From: Pseudomonadota bacterium | Lineage (GTDB): Bacteria; Pseudomonadota; Alphaproteobacteria; JAAXGF01 | Direction: 5' to 3' | DNA length: 5,069 bases | Assembly (NCBI GenBank): GCA_022563655.1 | Contig: JADFMW010000181.1 | Coordinates: 1 to 5,069, forward strand | In this document: one piece after another, positions 1 to 5,069 of the stretch | Position numbering within the stretch: the stretch's first letter is position 1 | Layout: the number at the start of each line of letters is the position of its first letter | Program-made: the position numbers and the translations under genes | Notes under the pieces: generated by a model | Seen by the model: only the letters and a program-made list of their open reading frames with translations | What the model was told of the DNA's origin: nothing | Databases searched by the model: none

Positions 1-17
1 TCTTTAAGCAGTAAAGA
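1..17. repeat. AT-rich inverted repeat at the window edge
   Basis: TCTTTA (1-6) and TAAAGA (12-17) are perfect reverse complements around the 5-base centre AGCAG. The stretch stands out as an A/T island in very GC-rich DNA. It lies beyond the last minus-strand gene and could be an operator or part of a promoter for a gene to the left. It is cut by the window edge, so its full extent is unknown. A 6-bp match of this kind can arise by chance. Confidence 0.3.
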
Positions 18-41
18 TGACCGGCGTTCACGCGCCACGCA

Positions 42-80
42 GGTGCCCGCCGCCGGCGCCCGCCGCAGGCGCCCGCCGCA
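42..80. repeat. Three tandem copies of a 13-bp GC-rich unit
   Basis: The unit GGCGCCCGCCGCA occurs perfectly at 55-67 and 68-80. A third copy directly before it (42-54, GGTGCCCGCCGCC) differs at two positions. The array lies in the non-coding stretch past the small membrane-protein gene. A unit length of 13 is not a multiple of three, which fits non-coding sequence. It looks like a small slippage-type minisatellite, and no function is implied by the sequence. Confidence 0.7.
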
Positions 81-89
81 GGGGTGGCG

Positions 90-105
90 GCCCGCGGTCG
101 CGGGC
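90..105. other. Short GC hairpin beside the large palindrome
   Basis: GCCCGCG (90-96) and CGCGGGC (99-105) are perfect reverse complements. As RNA they would give a 6-bp stem with a GGTC tetraloop. It lies just past the palindrome at 108-143 as read from the minus-strand genes. No T-run follows on either strand, so it is not a classical intrinsic terminator. It could help stop or stabilise the 3' end of the leftward transcript, but that is inference. Confidence 0.35.
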
Positions 106-107
106 TG

Positions 108-143
108 GCATGATCCGATCGATTCAATTCGATCGCATCATGC
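108..143. repeat. 15-bp-arm palindromic intergenic element
   Basis: The left arm GCATGATCCGATCGA (108-122) and right arm TCGATCGCATCATGC (129-143) are reverse complements except for one base pair, around a 6-base centre TTCAAT. The element starts 11 bases past the stop codon of the leftward small membrane-protein gene, so it would fold at the 3' end of that transcript. It lacks a following T-run. The outer arms (GCATGATCC and ATCATGC) resemble, from memory, abundant intergenic palindromes of Hyphomicrobiales genomes that carry GCATGATCC and GATCATGC at their ends. Membership of that repeat family is inference. It may act as an mRNA-end stabiliser, a weak terminator or a selfish repeat. Confidence 0.65.
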
Positions 144-154
144 TCCAGTCACTT

Positions 155-424
155 TCAGGCGCGGCGCCTGAGCCAGTGAAACAGCGCCGCCAGCGCGGCG
201 CCGGGCGCGCCGAGTACCAGCCACGCCGGCTGCGACAAGAGCGGCACCAGCACCTCGGTCCACAGCGCCGGGCTGATCGACTTCTCGACCACGGCGCCGA
301 AGCCGACCAGGCTGTTGGCGTGGATGGAGGCCCAGATCGCTCCGAGGGCGTCGAATTGGTACGTCGCGAGCGCGGCCAGCGCGCCGAGCACCAGCGTCCA
401 GCCCACGATAACACCGACGATCAT
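155..424 (-). CDS. Small two-helix membrane protein, function unknown
   Basis: This 89-residue protein starts at an ATG preceded by GGAGG five bases upstream (430-434), a strong ribosome-binding site that decides the start. The longer in-frame start at 532 would overlap the preceding gene and add an arginine-rich, non-conserved-looking stretch. Residues 2-22 (IVGVIVGWTLVLG... onward) form one hydrophobic helix and residues 58-84 another, broken by PAWLVLGAPG and ending in the basic tail RRR. The loop between them (about 23-57) is amphipathic and contains WASIHANSL and ISPALW. It resembles, from memory, small uncharacterised alphaproteobacterial membrane proteins with a similar W...SIH..SL and sP.LW...PLL..PAW pattern. 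The gene lies 55 bases behind the YejA-like gene, so co-transcription is likely. I cannot assign a function; an inner-membrane location is predicted. Confidence 0.72.
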   Translation of the reverse strand: MIVGVIVGWTLVLGALAALATYQFDALGAIWASIHANSLVGFGAVVEKSISPALWTEVLVPLLSQPAWLVLGAPGAALAALFHWLRRRA

Positions 425-479
425 TCCGCCCTCCGATGCCGCCGCCCGCGCCAGGCCGCGGTCACTGCGGCTTGGCCGT

Positions 480-2315
480 CTACTCTCCAGCCGCCAGCGC
501 CTTCTCCTTGGCCGCGTCGATCCACCAGGCAAAAAGGTCGGTGCCGTACTTCGGCGCCACCTTCGTCCTGCCGAACTTGTTCCAGTAGGCGAGGCGCTCG
601 TATCGGATGTGCCAATGGGGGACGACGTAATGTCCCCACAGCAGCACCCGGTCCAGCGCCCGCGTCGCGGCGACCAAGCCGGACCGGTCGCCGCACGGTC
701 TTGCTATGACCTTCTCGATGAGCTCGTCGATCACCGGGTCCTTGATGCCGATGGTATTGCGGCCGCCCACGCGGTCGGCGGAGGCCGAGCCCCAGAGATC
801 GCGCTGCTCGTTGCCGGGCGACTCCGATTGCCCGAAGACGTCCACGATCATGTCGAAGTCGAAGTCCTCGTTGCGGTTCTCGTACTGGGCGCTGTCCACC
901 GTGCGCACCCGCGCCTTGATGCCGAGGCGCGCGAGGTTGCGCACGTACGGCAATGCGATGCGCTCCCAGATCGGCGCATTCAGCAGGATCTCGAACTCGA
1001 ACGGCTGCCCGGTCTCGGCGTTGACCAGTTTGGTGTCTTTGATCTCCCAGCCCGCTGCCGTGAGAAGGCGAAGCGCCTTGCGGACGTTGTTGCGGATGTT
1101 GCCACTGCCGTCGGTCGACGGCGGCGCGTACTCGGTGGTGAAGACCTCCTCGGGGATGCGGCCGCGATAGCGCTCGAGGATCTTCGACTCCTCCGGCCCG
1201 GGCAGGCCCGAGGAGGCCAGCTCGGAATTCGAAAAGTAGCTCTTTGTCCGGGTGTACTGGCCGTAGAACAGGTTCTTGTTGGTCCACTCGAAGTCGAAGG
1301 CGTACGCGAGCGCCTGGCGCACCCGGGGGTCCTCGAACATCGCCCGGCGCGAGTTGAAGACGAAGGCCTGCATGCCGGTGGGGCGCTGGTGCGGGATTTC
1401 CTCCTTGATGATCCGGCCGGCGCGGACGGCGGGGGAATCGTAAGCGGTGGCCCAGTTCTTGGAGACGCTCTCCGCGCGGTAATCGTACTCCCCCGCCTTG
1501 AAGGCCTCGAGCGCCACGGTGGTGTCGCGGTAATAGTCGTAGCGCAAGGTGTCGAAGTTGTAGCGCCCGCGGTTGATGGGCAGATCCCGGCCCCAATACT
1601 GCGCCACGCGTTGATATGTGATCGAGCGGCCCGGATCGACGTCCTTGACCCGGTAGGGACCGCTGCCCAGCGGCGGATCGAGGCTGGTTTTTTCGAAGTC
1701 GTTGGCCGTGAAGTAGGCCTTCGAAATGATCGGAAGCTCGCCCATGATCTGTGGCAGCTCGCAGTTGACGCCGCCGCTGAACGTGAACTTCACCTTGCGC
1801 GGGCCGATCTTCTCGGCCTCGACGACGTCGGCGTAGTAAAAGCGGTAGAACGGGCTCCCCTTCTTCTTCAGGGTCTCGAAGCTGAAGATCACGTCTTCGG
1901 GCGTGATCGGCGTGCCGTCGTGCCAGCGCGCTTCGGGCCGAAGGTTGAAGGCTGCCCACGATTGGTCCTCGGGGACCTCGATGCTCTCGGCGATCAACCC
2001 GTACTCGGCCGTGGCGTCATCCCGCGGCGAGGTCATCAAGCTCTCGTAGACGAGACCGAGCCCGGCGGCGGGCTCTCCCTTGACGATGAATGGATTGAGG
2101 CTGCTGAAACCGCCGATGGCGTAACGCTTGAGCTTGCCGCCCTTCGGGGCGTTCGGATCGGCGTAATCGAGATGCTCGAAGCCCGGCCCATATTTCGGCT
2201 CGCCGAGCAGCGACAGAGCATGGCTGCGCGTCACCTTCTCTTGTGCGCCGGCGGCGCCGGCGGCGCCGGCGGCGAGGATCACCGCGAAGGTGAGGGCGGC
2301 GACTTTCCGTCCCAT
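480..2315 (-). CDS. yejA: YejA-like periplasmic oligopeptide-binding protein (SBP family 5)
   Basis: This 611-residue secreted protein is an extracellular solute-binding protein of family 5, the periplasmic receptor of an ABC peptide importer. It most resembles YejA, which in Enterobacteria serves the YejABEF importer for peptides and microcin C. Residues 1-24 form a signal peptide (GRK, hydrophobic core, then AGA before Gln25), with no lipobox cysteine. Family features seen are HALSLLGEPKYGPGFEHLDY (32-51), DPNAPKGG (53-60), WHDGTPIT..DV (131-142), GSGPYRV (217-223), FEDPRVRQALAYAFDFEW (327-344), GQSESPGNEQRDLWGS (495-510) and the C-terminal WHIRYERLAYWNKFG (568-582). The length is normal for YejA. 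The start at 2315 is chosen because GGGGA lies five bases upstream and the signal peptide begins there; the ATG at 2357 would add 14 non-signal residues. Genes for the permeases and ATPase do not follow, so either they lie elsewhere or this is an orphan receptor. The actual ligand is not readable. Confidence 0.93.
   Translation of the reverse strand: MGRKVAALTFAVILAAGAAGAAGAQEKVTRSHALSLLGEPKYGPGFEHLDYADPNAPKGGKLKRYAIGGFSSLNPFIVKGEPAAGLGLVYESLMTSPRDDATAEYGLIAESIEVPEDQSWAAFNLRPEARWHDGTPITPEDVIFSFETLKKKGSPFYRFYYADVVEAEKIGPRKVKFTFSGGVNCELPQIMGELPIISKAYFTANDFEKTSLDPPLGSGPYRVKDVDPGRSITYQRVAQYWGRDLPINRGRYNFDTLRYDYYRDTTVALEAFKAGEYDYRAESVSKNWATAYDSPAVRAGRIIKEEIPHQRPTGMQAFVFNSRRAMFEDPRVRQALAYAFDFEWTNKNLFYGQYTRTKSYFSNSELASSGLPGPEESKILERYRGRIPEEVFTTEYAPPSTDGSGNIRNNVRKALRLLTAAGWEIKDTKLVNAETGQPFEFEILLNAPIWERIALPYVRNLARLGIKARVRTVDSAQYENRNEDFDFDMIVDVFGQSESPGNEQRDLWGSASADRVGGRNTIGIKDPVIDELIEKVIARPCGDRSGLVAATRALDRVLLWGHYVVPHWHIRYERLAYWNKFGRTKVAPKYGTDLFAWWIDAAKEKALAAGE
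2245..2274. repeat. 9-bp tandem repeat inside the signal-peptide codons
   Basis: GCGCCGGCG is repeated perfectly three times (2245-2253, 2254-2262, 2263-2271), with the first three bases of a fourth copy. On the minus strand it encodes the Ala-Ala-Gly run at the end of the YejA-like signal peptide's hydrophobic stretch. Because the unit is three codons long, gain or loss of copies keeps the reading frame and would only change the length of the signal peptide. Confidence 0.8.
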
Positions 2316-2348
2316 GGCGTTCCCCGATGTCTGCGTGGCTCCGCGCCG

Positions 2349-2377
2349 ATATTGCATGCCTCGGGCGTTGACATCAA
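2349..2377 (-). promoter_or_regulatory. Possible promoter for the YejA-like gene
   Basis: Reading the minus strand, TTGATG (2377-2372) is followed after 17 bases by CAATAT (2354-2349). The first matches the -35 consensus TTGACA at four of six positions and the second matches TATAAT at three. Transcription would begin near 2342, leaving a leader of roughly 27 bases before the ATG at 2315. The upstream ATG at 2357 would fall within the promoter, which supports the shorter start. The match is weak, and read-through from hisN is the alternative. Confidence 0.28.
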
Positions 2378-2378
2378 T

Positions 2379-2395
2379 GGCCGCGGGCCGCGACC
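2379..2395 (-). other. GC hairpin just behind hisN
   Basis: On the minus strand GGTCGC (2395-2390) can pair with GCGGCC (2384-2379), with one G-U wobble, around the loop GGCCC. It begins five bases past the hisN stop codon and lies immediately before the possible promoter of the YejA-like gene. There is no T-run after it, so it is at best a weak or factor-dependent terminator. GC-rich DNA yields such hairpins by chance. Confidence 0.25.
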
Positions 2396-2399
2396 GCGC

Positions 2400-3179
2400 T
2401 CAACCGGCGAGCCGCGCGAGCGCCGCGGCGTGCGCCGCCGGGTCGCCGGCGGCGAGGACGCGGCCGTCGGAACCGAGGGTCAGCGGCGCGCCCCGCCAGT
2501 CGGTGATGATCCCGCCCGCCCCCTCGATCACCGGCGCCAGGGCGAGAAAATCGTGGGGCTGCATGTCGCTTTCGACCACCAGGTCGACGCAGCCGATGGC
2601 GAGCAGGGCGTAGGCGTAGCAGTCGTCCCCTTCGCGCGGCATCCCGACGCGAGAGCGCAAGCGCCGGTAGGCCTCGAGATCGGCGCCCGTGAAGTACTCG
2701 GGCGCGGGCGCGTAGAGCACCGCCCGCTCCAGGCTCTCGCAAGGGCGGACGCGGACCGGCTTGTCGTTCAGCGTGCTCGGCCGGCCGGCCACGCCGACCC
2801 ACCGCTCCCCCGTGATCGGCGCGTCGATGACGCCGAGGATCGGCCTGCCCCGGCGGACCAGCGCGATCAGGGTGCCGAACACGGGCCGGCCGGTGATGAA
2901 GGACTGGGTGCCGTCGATCGGGTCGAGCACCCAGACCAGTTCGGCCCCGGCATGGGCGTCGCCGTGCTCCTCGCCCATGATGCCGTGGCCGGGAAAGGCC
3001 TCTTCGATCAGCGCCCGCATGGCGCGTTCGGCCTCGCGGTCGGCCTCGGTGACCGGGCTGTCGTCGCTCTTGCGGTCAACCGCCACGGGCCGGCGGAAGT
3101 AGCGCCGGATCACCGCGCCGCTGGCGTCGGCGAGGCGATTGGCGAAGGCGACCATCTCGGGGCTGCATGCGGCCTTCAT
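2400..3179 (-). CDS. hisN: Histidinol-phosphatase, inositol monophosphatase family
   Basis: This 259-residue cytoplasmic enzyme belongs to the Mg2+-dependent, Li+-sensitive phosphatase superfamily (inositol monophosphatase fold). It most closely fits the HisN group, which removes phosphate from L-histidinol phosphate in histidine biosynthesis. Metal-site motifs are visible: KSDDSPVTEAD (37-47), GEEHG (69-73, with Glu70 and Glu71), DPIDGTQSF (86-94, with Asp86 and Asp89) and QPHDFLALAPVIEGAGG (207-223, with Asp210). The segment DDCYAYALLAIGCVDLVVE (185-203) and the QPHDF form are typical of HisN rather than SuhB or CysQ, as far as I remember the families. The length is normal. The start at 3179 has no strong ribosome-binding site; Met9 (3155) would shorten the first helix and also lacks one. 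It diverges from the HAD gene and may be co-transcribed with the YejA-like gene 84 bases downstream. A broader inositol-phosphatase activity remains possible. Confidence 0.9.
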   Translation of the reverse strand: MKAACSPEMVAFANRLADASGAVIRRYFRRPVAVDRKSDDSPVTEADREAERAMRALIEEAFPGHGIMGEEHGDAHAGAELVWVLDPIDGTQSFITGRPVFGTLIALVRRGRPILGVIDAPITGERWVGVAGRPSTLNDKPVRVRPCESLERAVLYAPAPEYFTGADLEAYRRLRSRVGMPREGDDCYAYALLAIGCVDLVVESDMQPHDFLALAPVIEGAGGIITDWRGAPLTLGSDGRVLAAGDPAAHAAALARLAG

Positions 3180-3352
3180 GGCGCGCCAGTCTGCCCGCTC
3201 GCATGGCGGATTGGAAGCGGCACGGCGCCGCGCCCGTCGGCGGCGCGAGATTTCTCTTGCGCCCGCCCCGGCGGGTGGGAAAGATGCCCGGCGGCCCGTG
3301 GCGGCGCTGACGACCGCGCGGGCGTTCGGTTCACCGGCGAGGGGCGAACGGC
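3180..3352. promoter_or_regulatory. Divergent intergenic region with an imperfect palindrome
   Basis: These 173 bases separate hisN (leftward) from the HAD gene (rightward) and should carry both promoters. At 3243-3262, GCGCGAGA and TCTTGCGC form eight-base arms around TTTC with one mismatch, a plausible operator or leader hairpin. Directly next to it, CCCGCC (3262-3267) and GGCGGG (3270-3275) form a second small inverted repeat. I find no convincing -35/-10 pair on either strand; the best plus-strand candidate (TTGCGC at 3257, AAAGAT at 3280) matches each consensus at only three positions. Confidence 0.35.
3339..3344 (+). promoter_or_regulatory. Ribosome-binding site deciding a GTG start
   Basis: GAGGGG lies eight bases before the GTG at 3353. 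This Shine-Dalgarno match, with the HAD motif I beginning ten residues later, supports GTG as the true start of the hydrolase. Confidence 0.6.
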
Positions 3353-4138
3353 GTGGCGGAGCGCATCGAGGCGGTCACCATCGACCTGTGGGACACGATG
3401 ATCGCGGACCAGACCGACGAGCCCAAGCGCGAGGCCCGCGGCCTGCGCGGCAAGACCGACGAGCACCGCCACTTGATCCACCGGGCGCTCGTGCGCCACG
3501 GCGCGATCCCGCCCGACGTGGTCGCGGCGGCCTACGACGTGACCGGCGCCGTCTTCAAGAAGGTGTGGCACGACCACCACGTCACCTGGACCATGGCCGA
3601 GCGCCTCAAGGTGCTGCTCGCCGGCCTCGGGCGCGAGCTGCCCGGGGACGAGTTCGACGGCCTCGTCATGCGGCTCGAGACCATGGAGCTCGACGTGCCC
3701 CCCGACGCCGTCCCCGGCATCGCGGACGCGCTCGCCGCATTGCACGAAAGCTACAAGCTGTGCGTCGTTTCCGACGCCCTCGTGACTCCGGGCCGGGTGC
3801 TGCGCGAGCTGCTCGGGCATTACGGTCTCGACCGCTTCTTCAGCGCCTTCGTGTTCTCCGACGAGGTCGGCTGCTCCAAGCCCGACCCGCGCATGTTCCA
3901 CCTCGCTGCCGAGCGGCTCGGCGTCGATCTGGGCGCGATGGTCCACGTCGGCGACCGCGAGGACACCGACATCAAGGGCGCCCACGCGGTGGGCATGAAG
4001 GCGGTGCTGTTCACCGCCGTGCGCCGGACCGACGAGTCGACCACCGGTGCCGACGCCGTCTGCCGGCGCGCCGCCGACCTGCCGGAGGTCGTCGACCGGC
4101 TGGCCGGGGCGCAAGCGGCCCGGGCGAGGCTGTGTTGA
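3353..4138 (+). CDS. HAD-superfamily hydrolase with a dehalogenase-like motif I
   Basis: This 261-residue protein is a soluble HAD-superfamily hydrolase with a cap domain inserted after motif I. Motif I is DLWDTM (11-16), with Asp11 as the nucleophile. Motif II is VVSDA with Ser140. Motif III is the lysine in SKPDPRMF (Lys176). Motif IV is HVGDREDTDIKGA (198-210), with Asp201 and Asp206 as metal ligands. The helical cap spans about residues 18-115. The usual second aspartate at +2 of motif I is Trp13, with Asp14 at +3. Haloacid dehalogenase-like members also lack the +2 Asp, so the reaction may not be a simple phosphatase step; phosphatase is still possible. The GTG start is supported by a GAGGGG site. 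The next gene overlaps the stop by four bases, suggesting a shared pathway. The substrate is unknown. Confidence 0.88.
   Translation: MAERIEAVTIDLWDTMIADQTDEPKREARGLRGKTDEHRHLIHRALVRHGAIPPDVVAAAYDVTGAVFKKVWHDHHVTWTMAERLKVLLAGLGRELPGDEFDGLVMRLETMELDVPPDAVPGIADALAALHESYKLCVVSDALVTPGRVLRELLGHYGLDRFFSAFVFSDEVGCSKPDPRMFHLAAERLGVDLGAMVHVGDREDTDIKGAHAVGMKAVLFTAVRRTDESTTGADAVCRRAADLPEVVDRLAGAQAARARLC
4126..4137 (+). promoter_or_regulatory. Coupled ribosome-binding site and TTG start inside the upstream stop
   Basis: GAGG (4126-4129) lies five bases before TTG (4135-4137), which overlaps the HAD stop codon as TTGA. The alternative GTG at 4132 is only two bases from GAGG, too close for a normal initiation complex. 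The overlap pattern suggests that ribosomes finishing the hydrolase re-initiate on the amidotransferase. Confidence 0.5.
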
Positions 4139-4992
4139 GCGGCGCCCCCCGTTTCCTCGTCGTCGACGGCTACAGCAAGGCGGCGCGCGAGGAGCTGGTC
4201 GCCGGCGGCGCGTCGATCGCCGCCGATCTCTACGCGGCGATGCTGCGCCGCTTCGTTCCCAACGCGCCGGTCGACACCCTGTTCCCCTCGGACCCCGACG
4301 CAAGCTTGCCTGCCGGCGCCGAGCTGGCGCGCTACGACGGCATCGCCTGGACCGGGTGCAGCCTCACCGTCTTCGACGACGAACCCCGCGTAAAGAACCA
4401 GATCGAGCTGTGCCGCGCGGCGTTCGAGGCGGGCGTGCCCGGCTTCGGAAGCTGCTGGGGGGTGCAGATCGCGGTGGTCGCCGCCGGCGGCGAGTGCCGC
4501 GCCAACCCGCGCGGCCGCGAGATCGGCATCGCGCGCAAGATCCAGCTCACCCCGGAGGGCCGCGCCCACCCCATGTACGTGGGCAAGCCCGGCGTCTTCG
4601 ATGCCTTCATCAGCCACGACGACGAGGTCACCCACTGGCCGGCGAGCGCGCGGCTGCTCGCCTCGAACCGCTTCACCCGTGTCCAGTCGATGAGCGTGGC
4701 GCACCTCAATGGGATGTTCTGGGGGCTGCAGTACCATCCCGAGTACGACCTGCACGAGATGGCGCGGCTGATCCATTGCCGCCGGGCCAAGATGATCGAG
4801 CTGGGCTTGTTCCACGACGAAGGCCGGGCGCTGCACTACATCGCCCAGCTCGAGACCCTGCACCGCGACCCGTCGCGTGCCGACGTCGCCTGGGCGCTGG
4901 GGGTCGACGACGACGTGATGAGCCTCGAAATCCGGCAGTGCGAGACGGCCAACTGGATCGCCCAGCAAGTGCTGCCGGCGCTGCGCCCCTAG
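4135..4992 (+). CDS. Standalone class I (triad) glutamine amidotransferase
   Basis: This 285-residue protein has the class I glutamine amidotransferase fold of the GuaA-type amidotransferase domain. That fold hydrolyses glutamine, or a related gamma-glutamyl amide, through a Cys-His-Glu triad. The nucleophile elbow is GFGSCWGVQ (103-111) with Cys107; the other triad residues are His201 and Glu203 in GLQYHPEY (197-204). WTGCS (72-76) fits the oxyanion-loop position. No synthetase domain or ATP-pyrophosphatase motif follows. Instead there is a tail of about 80 residues (about 205-285) with RADVAWALGVDDDV (248-261) and a CETANW segment (269-274), which is longer than the bare domain. Annotation as GMP synthase would be wrong, as the synthetase part is absent. 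The gene is coupled to the HAD hydrolase by a TTGA overlap; a GTG start at 4132 would add one residue. The acceptor substrate is not deducible. Confidence 0.87.
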   Translation: MSGAPRFLVVDGYSKAAREELVAGGASIAADLYAAMLRRFVPNAPVDTLFPSDPDASLPAGAELARYDGIAWTGCSLTVFDDEPRVKNQIELCRAAFEAGVPGFGSCWGVQIAVVAAGGECRANPRGREIGIARKIQLTPEGRAHPMYVGKPGVFDAFISHDDEVTHWPASARLLASNRFTRVQSMSVAHLNGMFWGLQYHPEYDLHEMARLIHCRRAKMIELGLFHDEGRALHYIAQLETLHRDPSRADVAWALGVDDDVMSLEIRQCETANWIAQQVLPALRP

Positions 4993-5055
4993 CCCGGACT
5001 TCTCACCATGGACGGGTGCGGCACGGCGGATATCGCACGACAGGCTAGGAAAAGC

Positions 5056-5069
5056 GTGCGGCGCGATGC
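5056..5069 (+). CDS. Possible start of a further gene, cut by the window end
   Basis: AGGA (5047-5050) lies five bases before a GTG at 5056, and the frame stays open to the end of the window (Met-Arg-Arg-Asp...). The same frame also opens at an ATG at 5008 without a good ribosome-binding site. Only a few codons are visible, so this could easily be chance. If real, it would follow the amidotransferase on the same strand and might belong to the same transcription unit. Confidence 0.2.

Noticed and set aside
90..143. Intrinsic terminator for the leftward genes.
   Set aside because: Both hairpins are real inverted repeats, but no T-run follows on the minus strand, so I list them as repeat and hairpin rather than terminator.
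425..532. Longer N-terminus for the small membrane protein starting at 532.
   Set aside because: The added 36 residues are arginine-rich and overlap the receptor gene, whereas the ATG at 424 has a well-placed GGAGG.
17..709. A plus-strand open frame covering the left intergenic region.
   Set aside because: It is low-complexity Arg/Pro/Ala-rich, has no ribosome-binding site, crosses repeats and hairpins, and lies antisense to the small membrane-protein gene and the end of the receptor gene.
315..3401. A plus-strand open frame of more than 1000 codons running antisense to the receptor and hisN genes.
   Set aside because: It mirrors two minus-strand genes with clear family motifs. Long antisense open frames are expected in very GC-rich DNA, and its translation is a low-complexity Arg/Ala/Val/Gly-rich sequence without recognisable domains.
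3139..4134. Upstream extension of the amidotransferase frame through the whole HAD gene, which would give a 617-residue fusion.
   Set aside because: The extension is an arginine/proline-rich out-of-frame reading of the HAD gene. The HAD frame holds all four catalytic motifs, and the amidotransferase has its own ribosome-binding site and start.
3176..4968. Long minus-strand open frames (3176-4303 and 3820-4968) opposite the HAD and amidotransferase genes.
   Set aside because: They are antisense shadows of genes with intact motifs; their translations show no domain and have the composition of reversed GC-rich codons.
4135..4992. GMP synthase (GuaA) or anthranilate synthase component II.
   Set aside because: Only the glutaminase domain is present, the C-terminal tail has no ATP-pyrophosphatase motif, and no partner synthase gene is adjacent.
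5011..5040. Terminator after the amidotransferase formed by GTGCG (5016-5020) and CGCAC (5034-5038).
   Set aside because: The stem is only five base pairs with a 13-base loop and no T-run, which is chance level here.

Overview
The window is very GC-rich DNA with almost exclusively G/C third codon positions and tightly packed bacterial genes. The protein types point to an alphaproteobacterium of the Rhodospirillales/Hyphomicrobiales kind: a HisN-type histidinol-phosphatase, a YejA-like periplasmic binding protein, and a standalone glutamine amidotransferase behind a HAD hydrolase. This taxonomic call is an inference from remembered family resemblance, not from a search.

Layout: two gene groups diverge from an intergenic region at about 3180-3352. 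Leftward on the minus strand are hisN (2400-3179), a complete YejA-like peptide-binding protein with a signal peptide (480-2315), and a small two-helix membrane protein (155-424). Positions 1-154 hold no convincing gene. They carry a near-perfect 15-bp palindrome (108-143), a short GC hairpin (90-105), three tandem copies of a 13-bp unit (42-80) and an AT-rich palindrome at the very edge (1-17). Rightward on the plus strand are a HAD-family hydrolase (3353-4138, GTG start) and a class I glutamine amidotransferase (4135-4992), whose start overlaps the hydrolase stop by four bases. The last 77 bases hold at most the beginning of another gene.

How they work together: hisN serves histidine biosynthesis in the cytoplasm. 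The YejA-like protein should capture oligopeptides in the periplasm for an ABC importer whose permeases and ATPase are not in this window. The HAD/amidotransferase pair looks translationally coupled and probably acts in one pathway, but the substrate cannot be read from the sequence. This pair is the best candidate for undescribed biochemistry here. Otherwise the window looks like ordinary chromosomal housekeeping and transport DNA. I see no tRNA, rRNA, CRISPR array, transposase or phage gene.
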